A stretch of DNA of 64,000 bases, from assembly GCA_905178155.1 (NCBI GenBank), contig CAJINV010000010.1:3554587-3618586 (forward strand), written 5' to 3'. Numbering within the stretch: position 1 is the first letter of the stretch; each line of letters starts with the position of its first letter. The notes beneath the pieces were generated by a model. It saw only the letters and a list, made by a program, of their open reading frames with translations, searched no databases and had not been told where the DNA came from. Source of the stretch: Amoebophrya sp. A120. Its lineage: Eukaryota; Sar; Dinophyceae; Syndiniales; Amoebophryaceae. Both the position numbers and the translations under genes were made by a program. Shown piece by piece: positions 1 to 10,847 of the stretch.

Positions 1-191
1 GTCAACATGCACCGCCAAGCATGACGGATTTTTCCGTGGCTTTGTGTATTCGCGTGTTCCGCATGAGAAACGTTCCTGCATGACAAACAAGAGGACCTAT
101 TACTGGTCGCGCAATACAGAGCTCAGTGTCATGCCAGACTACCATGACAAATATCGCATTCTTCCAGAGCCAGACCTATATGCAATGCATA
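1..191. mobile_element. Introner element IE-01, family A (truncated by window edge)
   Basis: Only the right part is present. It ends in a diverged family A terminus (TTCCAGAGCCAGACC, then TGCAATGCATA at 181-191). It abuts the exon encoding CDIRY of the ECH gene. The left terminus and target-site duplication (TSD) lie outside the window. Confidence 0.75.
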
Positions 192-1416
192 ATACAGTCG
201 GTGGTGCAATACCGAATATCGCAGGCGGAAAACATTTCCAGTCCCGCTCCGATACACAGCTTCGCTACGATATCCAGGAAGAAAAATTAGGTTGGTGTGT
301 TTTTTTTTGATCATGGGTGGCAACAAGATCAAAAATTTGTCCTTGCGAAAGACAGACGAAACTCGAGGTGCATGCAAACCAGTACTACGTCATAAACACA
401 ATCACGCCATGCTTTTGTCAGTGGCACATTCACAAGTGATAATTGCTTTTCAGAGTGGTTCTACTGCAAGACGCACACAAACCTACAGAAATAAACAACA
501 CTTTTTTTCCTTTGATATGCGACTCCAATGACCGGCTTCGTGCAGAGCTGGATCGCGCGGCAAGATTCCTGCATCTCTTTTAGTATCAAAGAGAACAAGT
601 CCAGTTGTTCCCGCACCCACTTCTCGCCGGGAGATTTGTCATGCGTGGATCACACAGCTGCACATGGAGTACATGAGTGGAAGATCATTGCTCGTCCCGC
701 GCGTTTTGCAACGCGATGAATATCATAACTTTTTGTGGTTCAAAATGCAATGCGCGCGATCGTGTCGCATATGAGACTTACGTTACGCCGGCGGCTTGAG
801 ATGCGAGAACAAGTGAAATTCGGATCGCATAATTATCGCGTTCATCATGAAAAGCGACTTTCTCCCGACATCCTCGATGTGCGTCGGCTGGAGTGACGTC
901 AATACCTCCAGATCGATGCCCGAGCAAAAGACCTTCGAGTCGCCCGCGGTGAGGATGATGACGAGCACTGTCCCGTCGGTGCAGAGCTTGGGAAAAACTT
1001 CCTTCAGCTCCTGAAACATGGTGATGTCCATCGCCTTATGCATTGCAAATATGTCTGGGTCTGGGCGAGTGCAACTTGTGATGCTGCATCTGGATGCTCA
1101 AAACATCTGTATTGCATGAGCATCAAGGGGAGTCAAATTTGGCTACCCGGAGAGCAGGGCATTTGTCATGCGCGCTGCGCATCGATAAGCGCTTAAAAAA
1201 TGTGTGAGGCTGAGGCATGCATCACAGACATCACGCATCATGGAAAATGTGCATGACAAACTTGTCCTCTTCCAGACCCAGACATATTTGCATTTCATAC
1301 GCGTTCAGCTTCTTCGGCCGGTTCAGCTCCACCTTGGCGACCCCGGTCTTTTCGTCCGTGGACACCCGGAGGGTCTTCAGCCCCTTCGCGTACTCGGGCG
1401 TGGACGAGAAAGTCAT
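1..1416 (-). CDS. Enoyl-CoA hydratase/isomerase family protein (ECH1-like), 3' end outside window
   Basis: Crotonase-fold enzyme, most like delta3,5-delta2,4-dienoyl-CoA isomerase, which acts in fatty-acid beta-oxidation in mitochondria or peroxisomes. Exon 1 (1416-1300) starts at ATG 1416 and carries NRPKKLNA. Exon 2 (1036 to about 786) continues MDITMFQELKEVF and holds the oxyanion-loop motif FCSGIDLEVL. Exon 3 (about 283-192) encodes CIGAGLEMFSACDIRY, the second oxyanion-hole glycine region of the family. Removing the element at 1037-1299 plus one 5-bp flank gives LNAMDI, exactly the family pattern. The intron at about 284-785 has no IE ends; its donor is probably GTAACG and its acceptor is unresolved. 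The gene enters another IE at 191 and leaves the window, so the C-terminal catalytic region is not seen. Family assignment is firm; the isomerase subtype is inferred from GIDL and overall similarity. Confidence 0.85.
1037..1299. mobile_element. Introner element IE-02, family A
   Basis: 263 bp. Left TATGCATTGCAAATATGTCT plus GGGTCTGG; right CCAGACCCAGACATATTTGC plus ATTTCATA. Flanks CGCCT/CGCGT (one mismatch). Excision with one flank copy joins LNA to MDI in the ECH gene. Confidence 0.92.
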
Positions 1417-3412
1417 GATTCTTTTTTCCTCAGTTGTCTCCTCGGTGCTTTATAGAGGTTGTATACGAACCTATTAATAAGTACGAGCAGTAGTACCTCT
1501 CCCTGCGAAAAGTAAGAATACCCCCCTGGCAACGTTCGACGATTGTCGCTAAAAGTTCTTCGATTTTTCCTTCTTTTTGCTCCTTAAAGACTGTAAAAGT
1601 AAGTACTGTTTACCTGGAAAAATAATTCTCGTTGTACTTCAAAAATATTCAACGAGAAAGCAATGAAAAGCCTCAAGCCGATCTACTCCGGTTCTTGATG
1701 AACCAGCAAAAGGTTAGACAGGCGATTTCGCATTCGGCACAGAAGTGGTCCTGCGGCTGCACCGGCTGGATGTTGCAGTAGACTTCGTTGCGAAGTAGAA
1801 AACTTTTTTTTCAATAATTTCTGCACAAAAAACTAAATAAAACCGACTGTTTACTGGCCATGATGTTCCGTCTTTTGATAGCGATCCGAGATAGGACACC
1901 AGATCATGAGAACCACCGACAAAAAAGGGCAACAGCGGCTCCGCGCTGTGGAAATAAGTACATTGGGACCGACGAACTTCAACTTGCTTCCGGGGTCGCA
2001 AAAATCCAGCTTCGAAAAAAAAAACACGTAAACGAACATTTCTGTACCAGGAAAAGCAAAAGAAGCGAACAATCTGGGCTGTGGATCTATCATGATCCGC
2101 CATCAGAAAAAAAGACCCACTGTGCGGGGCCTCTGGAGGTACTTATATTAGCCCCCGCGCAGTTCTTTTCCATGTTGATGTAGTAGAGCGAAGGAACAAT
2201 GAAATAAACCTCCTCTGGGTCGAGTGTTCGTGCTTGCTGACCGGAAATAGTACTTCTAAACAGGGTTGAACTAAAAACGAGTATCAGTGTCAGTGAATGA
2301 CGTAAAAGAGAAATGATGCCTGTAGTTGCTGAGGATACCAGACCACTTGTCGAAGTAGATTTTTTGTGAGAAAGTTGTTCACACGACACAATAAACGTCA
2401 GTAGAGATTAAATCTTTACTTCTAACGCCTCCTCGGGAGAAGAGTTGGGAAGCTCAAGGAGAGAGTTTTCTCGTCTGCTCGTCGTCGTTGACCATTTCTC
2501 ATGCGGAGCGTTGGAGCTGCCACCAGCCCCAACAACTTCATCTGACGCAGCGTGTCTTATGCGGCTAATCTGCTGGCTCGCTCTACCGAGATGCTTGACG
2601 AGAGAAGACTACAACATCTACTTTCGCCTACATCTACTTTCGCTAGCTACTGTGCTTTGAAAAATTTTTCTGCCTTTTCATAAAATCCGTGGTGTGGTTT
2701 CGCTTCGGAGACGAGTAATACAAGCAGCTATTGGTGCTCGTGACCGCTGCCAGCAAATAAAACTGACTGTGTTATGATGTCGTGTGATGTGGTCGGCGAT
2801 AGAGACCACGGAGTCGTCGACGAGCGACCCACAGCTAAAATATAGAGACCAGATACGACATGACCAACTGGGTACAACTACTCTAGAACCGCGAGTGCAG
2901 TTCTTGTTGTGCCCTCTGAGATTATTTCCATAGATTGTTGCTAGAATTGGACGATGAAAATCTGTGTGATATTGATGACGTTGACCTATTGCGAAAATAA
3001 ACCCTGCCGTGAACAACGAATTTTACATGATCTTCACAGACGCTATGTGTAGGAGCAGCAGCCTGTGAAAAGGACGAGAAATAGCCAGTAGACAAAGTAG
3101 ACTGTGCCGTGAAGAAGAAGAGTAATGTGAGATGATTTATTTTCTCACTTGACATCAGCAAGCAGGAGGCTCCTGTTGTCCATCGCTCTGCCGGGGGATC
3201 ATGTTCTTGGCCACAAAAACTACTACCCACCCGCACAGCTCCTCCGGATCATCGTCGAGCTTGCTCTAGCTGTGCTGGTGTGCTGCACGACCAGCGTAGT
3301 AGTCGCGGGCCGGCCCTAGGTATGATCTTACTTCCTAGCGGAGGAGCGATAGAAGTTGCACACCGACAGAAGATTGCAGTGGACGACGAACAACGTTGTA
3401 CAAGCCCTGCTG
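1417..3412. other. Intergenic spacer, no gene recognised
   Basis: AT-rich spacer between the start of the ECH gene and the end of the LSM14-like gene. The two genes are co-oriented, so it should hold the ECH promoter and the LSM14-like 3' region. Short open frames (for example 1714-2103 minus, 2445-2660 plus) show no family features. No IE ends were seen. Confidence 0.5.
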
Positions 3413-6400
3413 CTACTTCTTCTTTTTCACGTCTGCGCCCAGTGGTGGAAATTCGTCCAGAAGTCGCGCTTGGTCTTTGCTGAAACCGCAAGCCTTGCAT
3501 GTCCAATCTTCCACGGAGTTTTGCAGCGTACCTGATAAGAAGTAAAGGTTTGGTACATTTTTTTCGCATGACAGATTTCTGTCTGCGCCGATACAACTGA
3601 TATCTGGTTCATCGCAAAGAATAAAAGCGTGAAGTGTGGTTTTATCCTATCTACTTCCATTTCTCTCTTTCTCTATGGTTATGCACATGACAAAAATCAT
3701 CTGTACTAGAAAAAATGAACAAATCATACATCTTGGGCAGGTCCACATGGTAGCCAGTATCTGTGCCACGCCGGGGGCTGCGTCGCTCTTTGGCGCCGTC
3801 TTATTGTCTGCGGTCTTTTTTTATGCATTGCAAAAATATCTGGGTCTGGAAGATTCCGAGATTTGTCATGCAGTTTTTCCAAGCAGCCCAAAGTCTGGAG
3901 TGCGGGGTTTAGCATCACAGGTTGCGCAGCCCCTTGGTGATGCCTATTCTGCATGAGAAATGCCCTCTAAGCATGGCCAGAAGTGGGCATCTTTTGCATG
4001 TCACGCATCACAGATCTTTGTATGATCCGCAACACGCATCACAAGTTCGGATCCTTCCAGACCCAGACATTTTTACATTTGATATTTTTACGACCTTCTT
4101 CGCTGGGGCGGTGGACTTCGCCTTGTGTATCAAAGAAAAAAAGTTCGTCACGATCACTCATGCGCATTCTTGCAATACAAAATTGTTTGTCATGCGTAAA
4201 AATGCATCACAGCCAAACTTCATTAGGGATTTCCCTAGTGTTTCTGCAACACAAGGAAAGTTTGTGACGCTGAGAAAATTTGTAATGCAAAACCTGCAAG
4301 TTAGTGACTGTGACAAACTTTTTTCTCTCCATATTGTGCCGTTTCCTGATAGAAGTTTTAGAAGAAAAAATAACTGATATGTCTTTCCACACCTCTATCA
4401 TCTGGAGTATAGAACTATAGAACGTTGCAAGCTGCTTCATCTACAACTTCGAAAGTCGTGCATGGAAGTAAAACAGCAGCCTCTAGAAGTGCTTAGTCAT
4501 GAAGCAGAGGCTCAAGAACAAAAAATGTTGTCCAGCAAAAAGGTTGTACTCTGCGTTAGCCACGACGAAGTCTCCCATGGTCAAGCCCGGCCTGCCCTGG
4601 TTATGTCGATCTTTTCCGCCTTGCCCGTCGTTGTTGCCGCCCTGGCCCGCGATCGCAGACTTGTAACTGTTGCCGCCGTAGGACCCATCCTGGTTTTTCA
4701 TCGAGGCGCCGTAGTTATACTCCTGCTGCACGCCGTTATCAAATGCAAAAATGTCTGGGTCTGGGAGATTCCGAGACTTGTCATGCAGATTTTCCATGAT
4801 CCATGTCGTCTCGAATGCAGCACCTAGCATGACAGATTCTGTGAGATCCCTACCATGCCTATCCTGCATGAGAAACTCCCTGCCAACTTGGTCAAAAGTG
4901 GACAGCTTTTGCATGATCCAGAATTAGCATGACAAGTTGCAACCTTCCAGACCCAGACATTTTTACAGTTGATAGCCGTAGTATTTCTGCAACAGCTTCG
5001 CAAACGCCTCCCACTGGTCTTGCTCGGATTCCACGGAACTTATCCTGTGCAAAAGCATCGCACTCGTATTGCAATCATGCATTACAAGTCCTTTTGTTAG
5101 GGTAAATCCGCATTACAAATTTTATTTCTCACGCTGAGAAAATTTATCATGCATCTATACGAGTACGATACTTTTGCAGTTCATAGAACTGGGGTTCACG
5201 CAGTAGTTGGTCACATCGATGAACAGGTCGTATCTGATAATTGTGTATATTTTTGTGCGATTTGTGTAATGCGACATAACCACTTACTGTCTTTTCTGTC
5301 ATGAACCATTTGTGCAATCAGAAGTTGTTTTACACATAGACATAGATATTTCGCATGAGAAATAGTAAAAGAAAATTGTCATATACAGTTGCATCCTGAC
5401 GTCGCTGAGTGATCGCAATTCCGCGACCGAAAGTGCTGCCGCACCCCGTTTTGCTAGCTCTTGCCGCAGGAACGACTCTGTTTTTTATTGGTCGTTAATA
5501 ATTTGGAAGTCAGGCTCGCAAGCATTTCCGGCACGACAGAGGTTGTCTGTGTTGCTTAGCCATGCAAACCTGTGCGTAACTCACTGTCGTTGCTGTAACA
5601 CTTTTTTTCAAATTGCATTTGCAAAATAACACCAGTATGAAAATAAGTACCTTCTGCTTTGTGCCGTTCCATCTGCAGCAAGTCTTCCAGCGTTTTCCTG
5701 CCTTTCCCACTGCCTTTCAGCGCCGCGCCGCTCATGGGTTTCCCGCCCTTGCCCATGCCCGGCGGTCCACCCATCATGCCGTTCTTGCCGCCCATGATCC
5801 TGTTCCCGCCTCGCGGCGACTGCAGCTGCCCGGGGGGTGGGCCACCGACACCGCCCATCATCGGGGGTATGCCACTCGGCGGGCCGCCGGAGATCAGGTT
5901 GGGATTGTAGACCTGGTTGTGATGCTGTGCTGCGCCTGGTGGGCCTTGCATGTGATGCGACTGCGCACCCGGTCCCACTCCCGGGGGCCCATTCTGCATG
6001 AGGTTCGGACTCTGTCCCATCGGATGATGATGTTGAGATACACCATGTTGCGGGGGCGGTGGACCTCTCAAGTGCAAAAATGTCTGGGTCTGGGAGATGC
6101 CGAGATTTGTCATGCAGTTTTTTCAAGCTCCCCCACATCTGGAATGCAGGACCTAGCGTCACAGGTTCTGCAGTTCCGTGGTGATGCGTATTCTGCATGA
6201 GAAATGCCCTCTCAGCATGGCCAGAAATGGGCACCTTTTGCACCTTCTGCATCACAGATCTTTGTAGGATCCGAAACACGCATCACAAGTTCGGATCCTT
6301 CCAGACCCAGACATATTTGCATTTGATAGGACCACCGCCGCCCATCATGTGCTGCATGTGCGGTCCACCTGTGCCGATCTGCCCGGGCGGCGGGCCCATC

Positions 6401-8292
6401 TGGTATTGGTGCTGACCTGCGTGCTGGACCGGCGGCGGCATCTGCGGTGGCGGCAGTGCCTGCATGGGCGGCGGGGGTCCCATCGGATTACTACCGTGGG
6501 GCGGTGGGGGACCACCAGCACCTCCGTGCGGTCCGCCCGGGGGACCACCGCCCATGTTGTGCCCGATCGGGGGTGGCGGCTGCTGATACTGGTTGCGCAC
6601 ATGCTGGGGGCTCCAATCCGGGTTGGGGGACTGCTATCCTGTGCAAAAGTGTCGTACTCGTAGTAATCGCAGTCACGCATTACAAATCTAGCAATCAAGG
6701 CGAATCCGCATTACAAATTTACATTTGTAATGCTGAGGAAATTTGTAATGCGTTTATACGAGTACGATACTTTTGCAATGCATAACTGCTGGTTGGGCGG
6801 CTGCTGGGGAGGTTGCTGGCCGCTGGTGGGGCCACCCTGCTGCGAAGGTGGGGGCTGCCCGGAGGGGGGAGGCCTGATGTCAACGAGGTTTTTTGTGTCA
6901 AAACTCGCGGGATAAAGTAGTTCTACTTCGATTTTTCAGGTAACTACACGCATGACGGAAAACTTCCTTGACTAGTTCGTAGCGTCGTGATATGCATGAT
7001 GACAAAGTTAACGTAAAACTAAAATTTCAATACATGCCCGGCTGCGGGTAGCCGTAAGGATTCGGGTTGTTATTCCAGTGCTGCGGTTGCCCATAAGGAT
7101 CGTAATCGTGCTGTCCTCCATTATTATACCTGCAGATCGATAATCTTATTGCATCACAGTTTTCATTTCTCATCACATTGAGGGCAAGCAACCGAAAGTC
7201 TCTACTTCCGCCACAGAAATGAAGGTTACAACACTATCAATATTCGTATCACTGTGATCTTCATGCACAAAATCCTATTACACCACTAGCACTAGACGAC
7301 TACAACTCGATAATATTATACCCTGGCTGCGGTGGTGGTGCCGTTTGTGGTTGTTGCGCATGCGGCTCTCTTGGGGACGAGGCGTCCTGGAGATTTGATG
7401 ATCCTCGTTTCGATGTATACTTTTATTCAAGGTCACATCCCATGTGATGCTAGAGCTACAAGTGCAACCTCCTCTAGCATGATGACAAAAAATCAACATC
7501 TGAGTGCACTTGCAAAAGAAATATTGAAGGCATCTACGATACGATGTATTAATTATACCATTGGATGGTGTCCCTGCTGCATTCTTTGCTGCTCAACATG
7601 ATGCGACGACTGCTGCGGCGCATCATGCGGCTGCTGTTGCACTGGTGCGGGTGGCTGCTGCGCCTGTTGTTGCGGCGGTGGAGCCTGTTGTTGCTGCTGC
7701 TGCTGTTGTTGCGCTGCAGCCGCCGCCGCTGCTGCCTGTTGCTGCTGCTGGAGCTGCAACTGCTGCTGTTGTTGCTGCTGTTGCTGCTGCTGCTGTTGTT
7801 GCTGCTGCTGCTGCTGTTGAGCCGCAGCGGTGGAGCTAGACACTGATTTGTCCTCCTGAATCACCGTTAGATCCTTCAGATCCTTGCCGCTGAAAACGAT
7901 GTAATCGTAGATCTCGTTGCTCATCGGAACCTCGGGCTCCTTCCTGCCCTCCGTACCGAAAGAACGGACATTTTGAACCGCGATGGTACCTGGATTGATG
8001 AAATTGTTTCCTTCTCCTTCAGCTTGCTTTGCATGACAAAAAAACGCATGTGCGGCCAAGCAGCACTGCTAGTACTGAATAAATGCGGAAAATTTTTTGC
8101 ATGTAAAAATACTGTGCAATAAATAACTATCTTCAAAGTAGCAGCGGAAGAAGCGAGAATTTTGAAATAAGGTCTTATACTCTCTTTTTGGTTCAGCTGA
8201 ATGAGGACGCCCTCGTAGCGGATATCGTGCGTTGTAATCAGACTGATCCTGCTCCCTATGTAAGGGATGTTGGCGCTGCCACTGTCCCCCAT
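3413..8292 (-). CDS. LSM14/Scd6/RAP55-type LSm protein with polyQ, Pro/Gly/Gln-rich body and C-terminal RanBP2-type zinc finger
   Basis: Predicted RNA-granule/translation-repression protein. Fifteen exons: 8292-8181, 7989-7559, 7386-7322, 7129-7034, 6873-6785, 6634-6329, 6065-5651, 5477-5387, 5233-5186, 5040-4975, 4736-4550, 4345-4334, 4127-4085, 3821-3730, 3531-3413. Eight GT-AG introns and six IEs separate them; joined they give 714 codons. The N-terminal LSm domain reads [20 protein letters not shown], then NVRSFGTEG and [17 protein letters not shown], diagnostic of LSM14/Scd6. A polyQ tract follows, then about 300 residues rich in Pro, Gly, Met and Gln. The C-terminus holds [20 protein letters not shown], an exact fit to the RanBP2 zinc-finger pattern W-x-C-x2-C-x3-N-x6-C-x2-C, then a lysine tail and TAG at 3413. 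I did not see FDF or TFG boxes. LSm identity is strong; the single-gene model to the zinc finger rests on unbroken phase at all 14 junctions. Confidence 0.85.
3822..4084. mobile_element. Introner element IE-03, family A
   Basis: 263 bp; TATGCATTGC left, GCATTTGATA-type right end with CCAGACCCAGACATTTTTAC. TSD TTTTT exact. Excision joins VVK to KTADN just before the zinc-finger exon of the LSM14-like gene; only five-base removal keeps the zinc-finger frame. Confidence 0.92.
4128..4333. mobile_element. Introner element IE-04, family E
   Basis: 206 bp. TIR core AAAAAAAGTTCGTCACGATC on the left mirrors TGACAAACTTTTTTCTC on the right. TSD TTGTG exact. It separates the 12-nt exon 4334-4345 from exon 4085-4127; the join reads KRHKAKS. 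Confidence 0.9.
4737..4974. mobile_element. Introner element IE-05, family A
   Basis: 238 bp; left TATCAAATGCAAAAATGTCT, right CCAGACCCAGACATTTTTAC then AGTTGATA. TSD GCCGT exact. Join reads KYYG-VQQEY in the LSM14-like gene. Confidence 0.93.
5041..5185. mobile_element. Introner element IE-06, family C
   Basis: 145 bp short family: TATCCTGTGCAAAAGCATCG at left, ACGAGTACGATACTTTTGCA then GTTCATA at right. Internal GCATTACAAATTT words are present. TSD GAACT exact. Join reads NPS-SVESE. Confidence 0.92.
6066..6328. mobile_element. Introner element IE-07, family A
   Basis: 263 bp; left end slightly diverged (TCTCAAGTGCAAAAATGTCT), right CATATTTGCATTTGATA. TSD GGACC exact. Join reads [10 protein letters not shown] in the proline-rich part of the LSM14-like gene. 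Confidence 0.92.
6635..6784. mobile_element. Introner element IE-08, family C
   Basis: 150 bp; TATCCTGTGCAAAAGTGTCG left, ATACTTTTGCAATGCATA right. TSD ACTGC exact. Join reads NQQ-SPNPDW. Confidence 0.92.
7690..7835 (-). repeat. CAG/CAA (polyglutamine) repeat in the LSM14-like gene
   Basis: On the coding strand this is a run of CAG with interspersed CAA, encoding two glutamine tracts split by an alanine-rich stretch. CAA interruptions usually reduce slippage. It also creates antisense open frames that are not genes. Confidence 0.95.
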
Positions 8293-10847
8293 CTTCGACA
8301 AAGGTTCTTGTGGCACAGTGGACACTCTGGTTGTTCTCAATACGCCAGACTAGTGTAGTCTATGGCGGAGAAATTATGTCCTCGCTAGGGGTTTCTGTAA
8401 TGGTCCGCGATCTACTTCGGGTGATCTTCGATTCCCGAATGCTTGTCAGTATCAGGACTCGCCTGCGGATCTAGTTGTAGCTCCGACGGCCGTTCGATTT
8501 TTTCCCGCAGTTTCTCGTTTGAAGGTACTGTTCGTGCTGTCCACAGACAGTGCGGCGCAGGTAGCGGCAAGAAAAACGTGGTTGGCGATTTCTGACTGTT
8601 GTGCGGCCTGACTCAACATCTTCAGGTGAAGTAACGCTGTAGGAGGTACTTTTAGGTTTACGGCAGCAATGGAGCTTGCTGCTCCGGCGTCAAAAGACCG
8701 ACCACACAGCAGATCTTCACGTGTGAGAAGTGGAAATCCTCCTCCACGCAGTCAAGATAAACGCCCAGCACTCCACCTCCACACAATTTAATAGCCGTAT
8801 AGATTTTTTGCAGATGATGTAGCGATAGTAATATTATTTTCGTGTCGCAGTGGAAATATCAAACGGGTAATATGAAGATGGAGTGCGATGACTGACTTTG
8901 AGTCTTATTTCTCTTACGTTCTATTTCCCGTAGCCTTTTATGTGTCAGATGAAGTTTTATTTATCCAAAAATGTGAAGTGATCACTTATTCATCGTGTGG
9001 AAGTAGTCGCCAAAAGTCGTAGTTACAAACAAGTTTCAATTTGTTTATTTTCTGAGATACGTACAGTAAATCATACGAGGGTAGAAAAAAAGTTGAACAT
9101 CAAAACCGGTTAGAGATCCTATGAACTGTCACCTACAACAGGGTAAAGCATAGCACAAAGGTGGAAAAAAGGGCACCCGAAGAGAAAAGGAGTCGCTAAG
9201 ATTAAGATTTCAGGGCGGGGCGAAGATCACGAGGAATTATAGAGAGTAGGAATCAAGTTGTGGCACTAAAAAAACAGAATTGGCGAGCGGGTAAGTCTAC
9301 AGCCGAGAAGTGTGCTTAATTTTGTCGTACAACTACTACAGAAGCGGGCAACATATCGAAAACAACACTAATGACTAAGTATAGACTATTGATTCCAAAA
9401 CACCAGGGCAGCCTCGTCTAGTTGCTGCTGCCCGCAAAGTTAGTACTTCGGAGGTGGTTTGAATTCTATTTGAAAACAAATTTCAAACGTAGGCTCTTCT
9501 ACCCCTATTGTTCTGCGCAACGCTGTATTTTTTAGCAAAGTTTTTGAATTGGATTTGGAAATAAAGCGAAAAAAAAAAATCGAACGAGTGACGAACGAAA
9601 TAATTTTTTTGGGTTTTTTGATTTTTTTACAATTTTTTCAACCTAGAAGTGCTTCTTCTATATGCCCATCTTCTCTACTATCTCTGCGGATTTTACAGAT
9701 TGTTTCCTATTGATATATACTTTTTTCTGGAACTGCTACTTTTACTCGTGCAAGTCTGGGGCAAGAGCCAAACTTGCGGACAACTATCGGAATAAATAGT
9801 TCACCAATATCAGGGCAGAGAGAGACGAAAATAAAGGCACTATAGAGACAACTACAGGGTGCTGTAATTCCGCTGTGAAGATTCGGTTTTTTTTGATAAT
9901 GAAGTTGAGATTTTTTCTCTTGAACAATATTCGGTTTCTTCGAAAGCGGTGCGAATCTTCTTATCCTTTGCTGATTTTGAATCTTCTGTTTACGATTTCA
10001 TCTCTTAGTTCCGGATCCAGTGAGGATCGCTAGGTGCTGTTTATACATGTAATTCGCTTTCGTTGGACGACGAGTCTTACACGACGACCTTGATATAAGC
10101 AGCTTATATCCGCTTTATTTTTTATTTCCAAAAAAAACCTAAACCACCTATGGACAATTGGATTGAAAAGTTTCGGGATCATCTCGAAAGATCTACATTA
10201 CCGGATGATGGAGTGGATCATGATATGTTCTCCTAATTCTCGTTCGTATTTTAGGACTTGCTGGTCGCACAACTCTGCGGTTCGTGTTGATTTCTGTCTT
10301 GTACAAATAAATTCAATGCAGAAATAACACTGGTATTATCTCCGCTACTCGTTCGTTATTTCCCGTAAAATCGACATCTTCGTGCATATAATCTTTCACT
10401 AGGCTTATAGAGCAAAAACCTGAAAGCACCGACTTTCTTTCATGGGTCGCCAGCGGTAGATGGAGTTAGAGTTGTGTCTTCGTACTTCTAAATGCTCTAA
10501 AACTTCTACACCGCTTCTTCTCGCGACCACCCTCTCGTAAGACTTTATTATTTTGCTCTACTTACAACGCGGAACACAACGCGGGTTCATTCCCATCGCA
10601 CTACAGAGGACACGTACTGTACCAGACAGTCGTTTTCTCTTGGGATGCTCTGATGTAACATGATGCGTGAAGCAGAGAAGGGGAAAAAAGGGTTTTAGGA
10701 TTTTGCACCTGCGACATGAGCGAGGAGTGGGAAGAAGAAGTTGTGGGAACATGACCAGAAAAGGCTGCCTGTGATCTTCTTCGCCGCTAGGACGACAGAC
10801 AGGCATGCGACGACGACAAAACTGTCCCCTCCTGCACAACATCGAAA
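8293..10847. other. AT-rich intergenic spacer, no gene recognised
   Basis: About 2.5 kb lying between two co-oriented minus-strand genes: upstream (5') of the LSM14-like gene and downstream (3') of the 508-residue gene. Very few open frames, many T- and A-runs (for example around 9570-9630). No IE termini seen. It should hold the LSM14-like promoter and the neighbour's 3' end, but I recognise no motif. Confidence 0.5.

Noticed and set aside
3249-3596. 115-codon minus ORF
   Set aside because: It reads the terminal exon of the LSM14-like gene in the wrong frame; the zinc-finger frame joins the upstream exon in phase and stops at 3413.
7561-7846. Plus-strand poly-Ala/poly-Leu ORFs
   Set aside because: They are antisense readings of the CAG/CAA tract in the LSM14-like gene.
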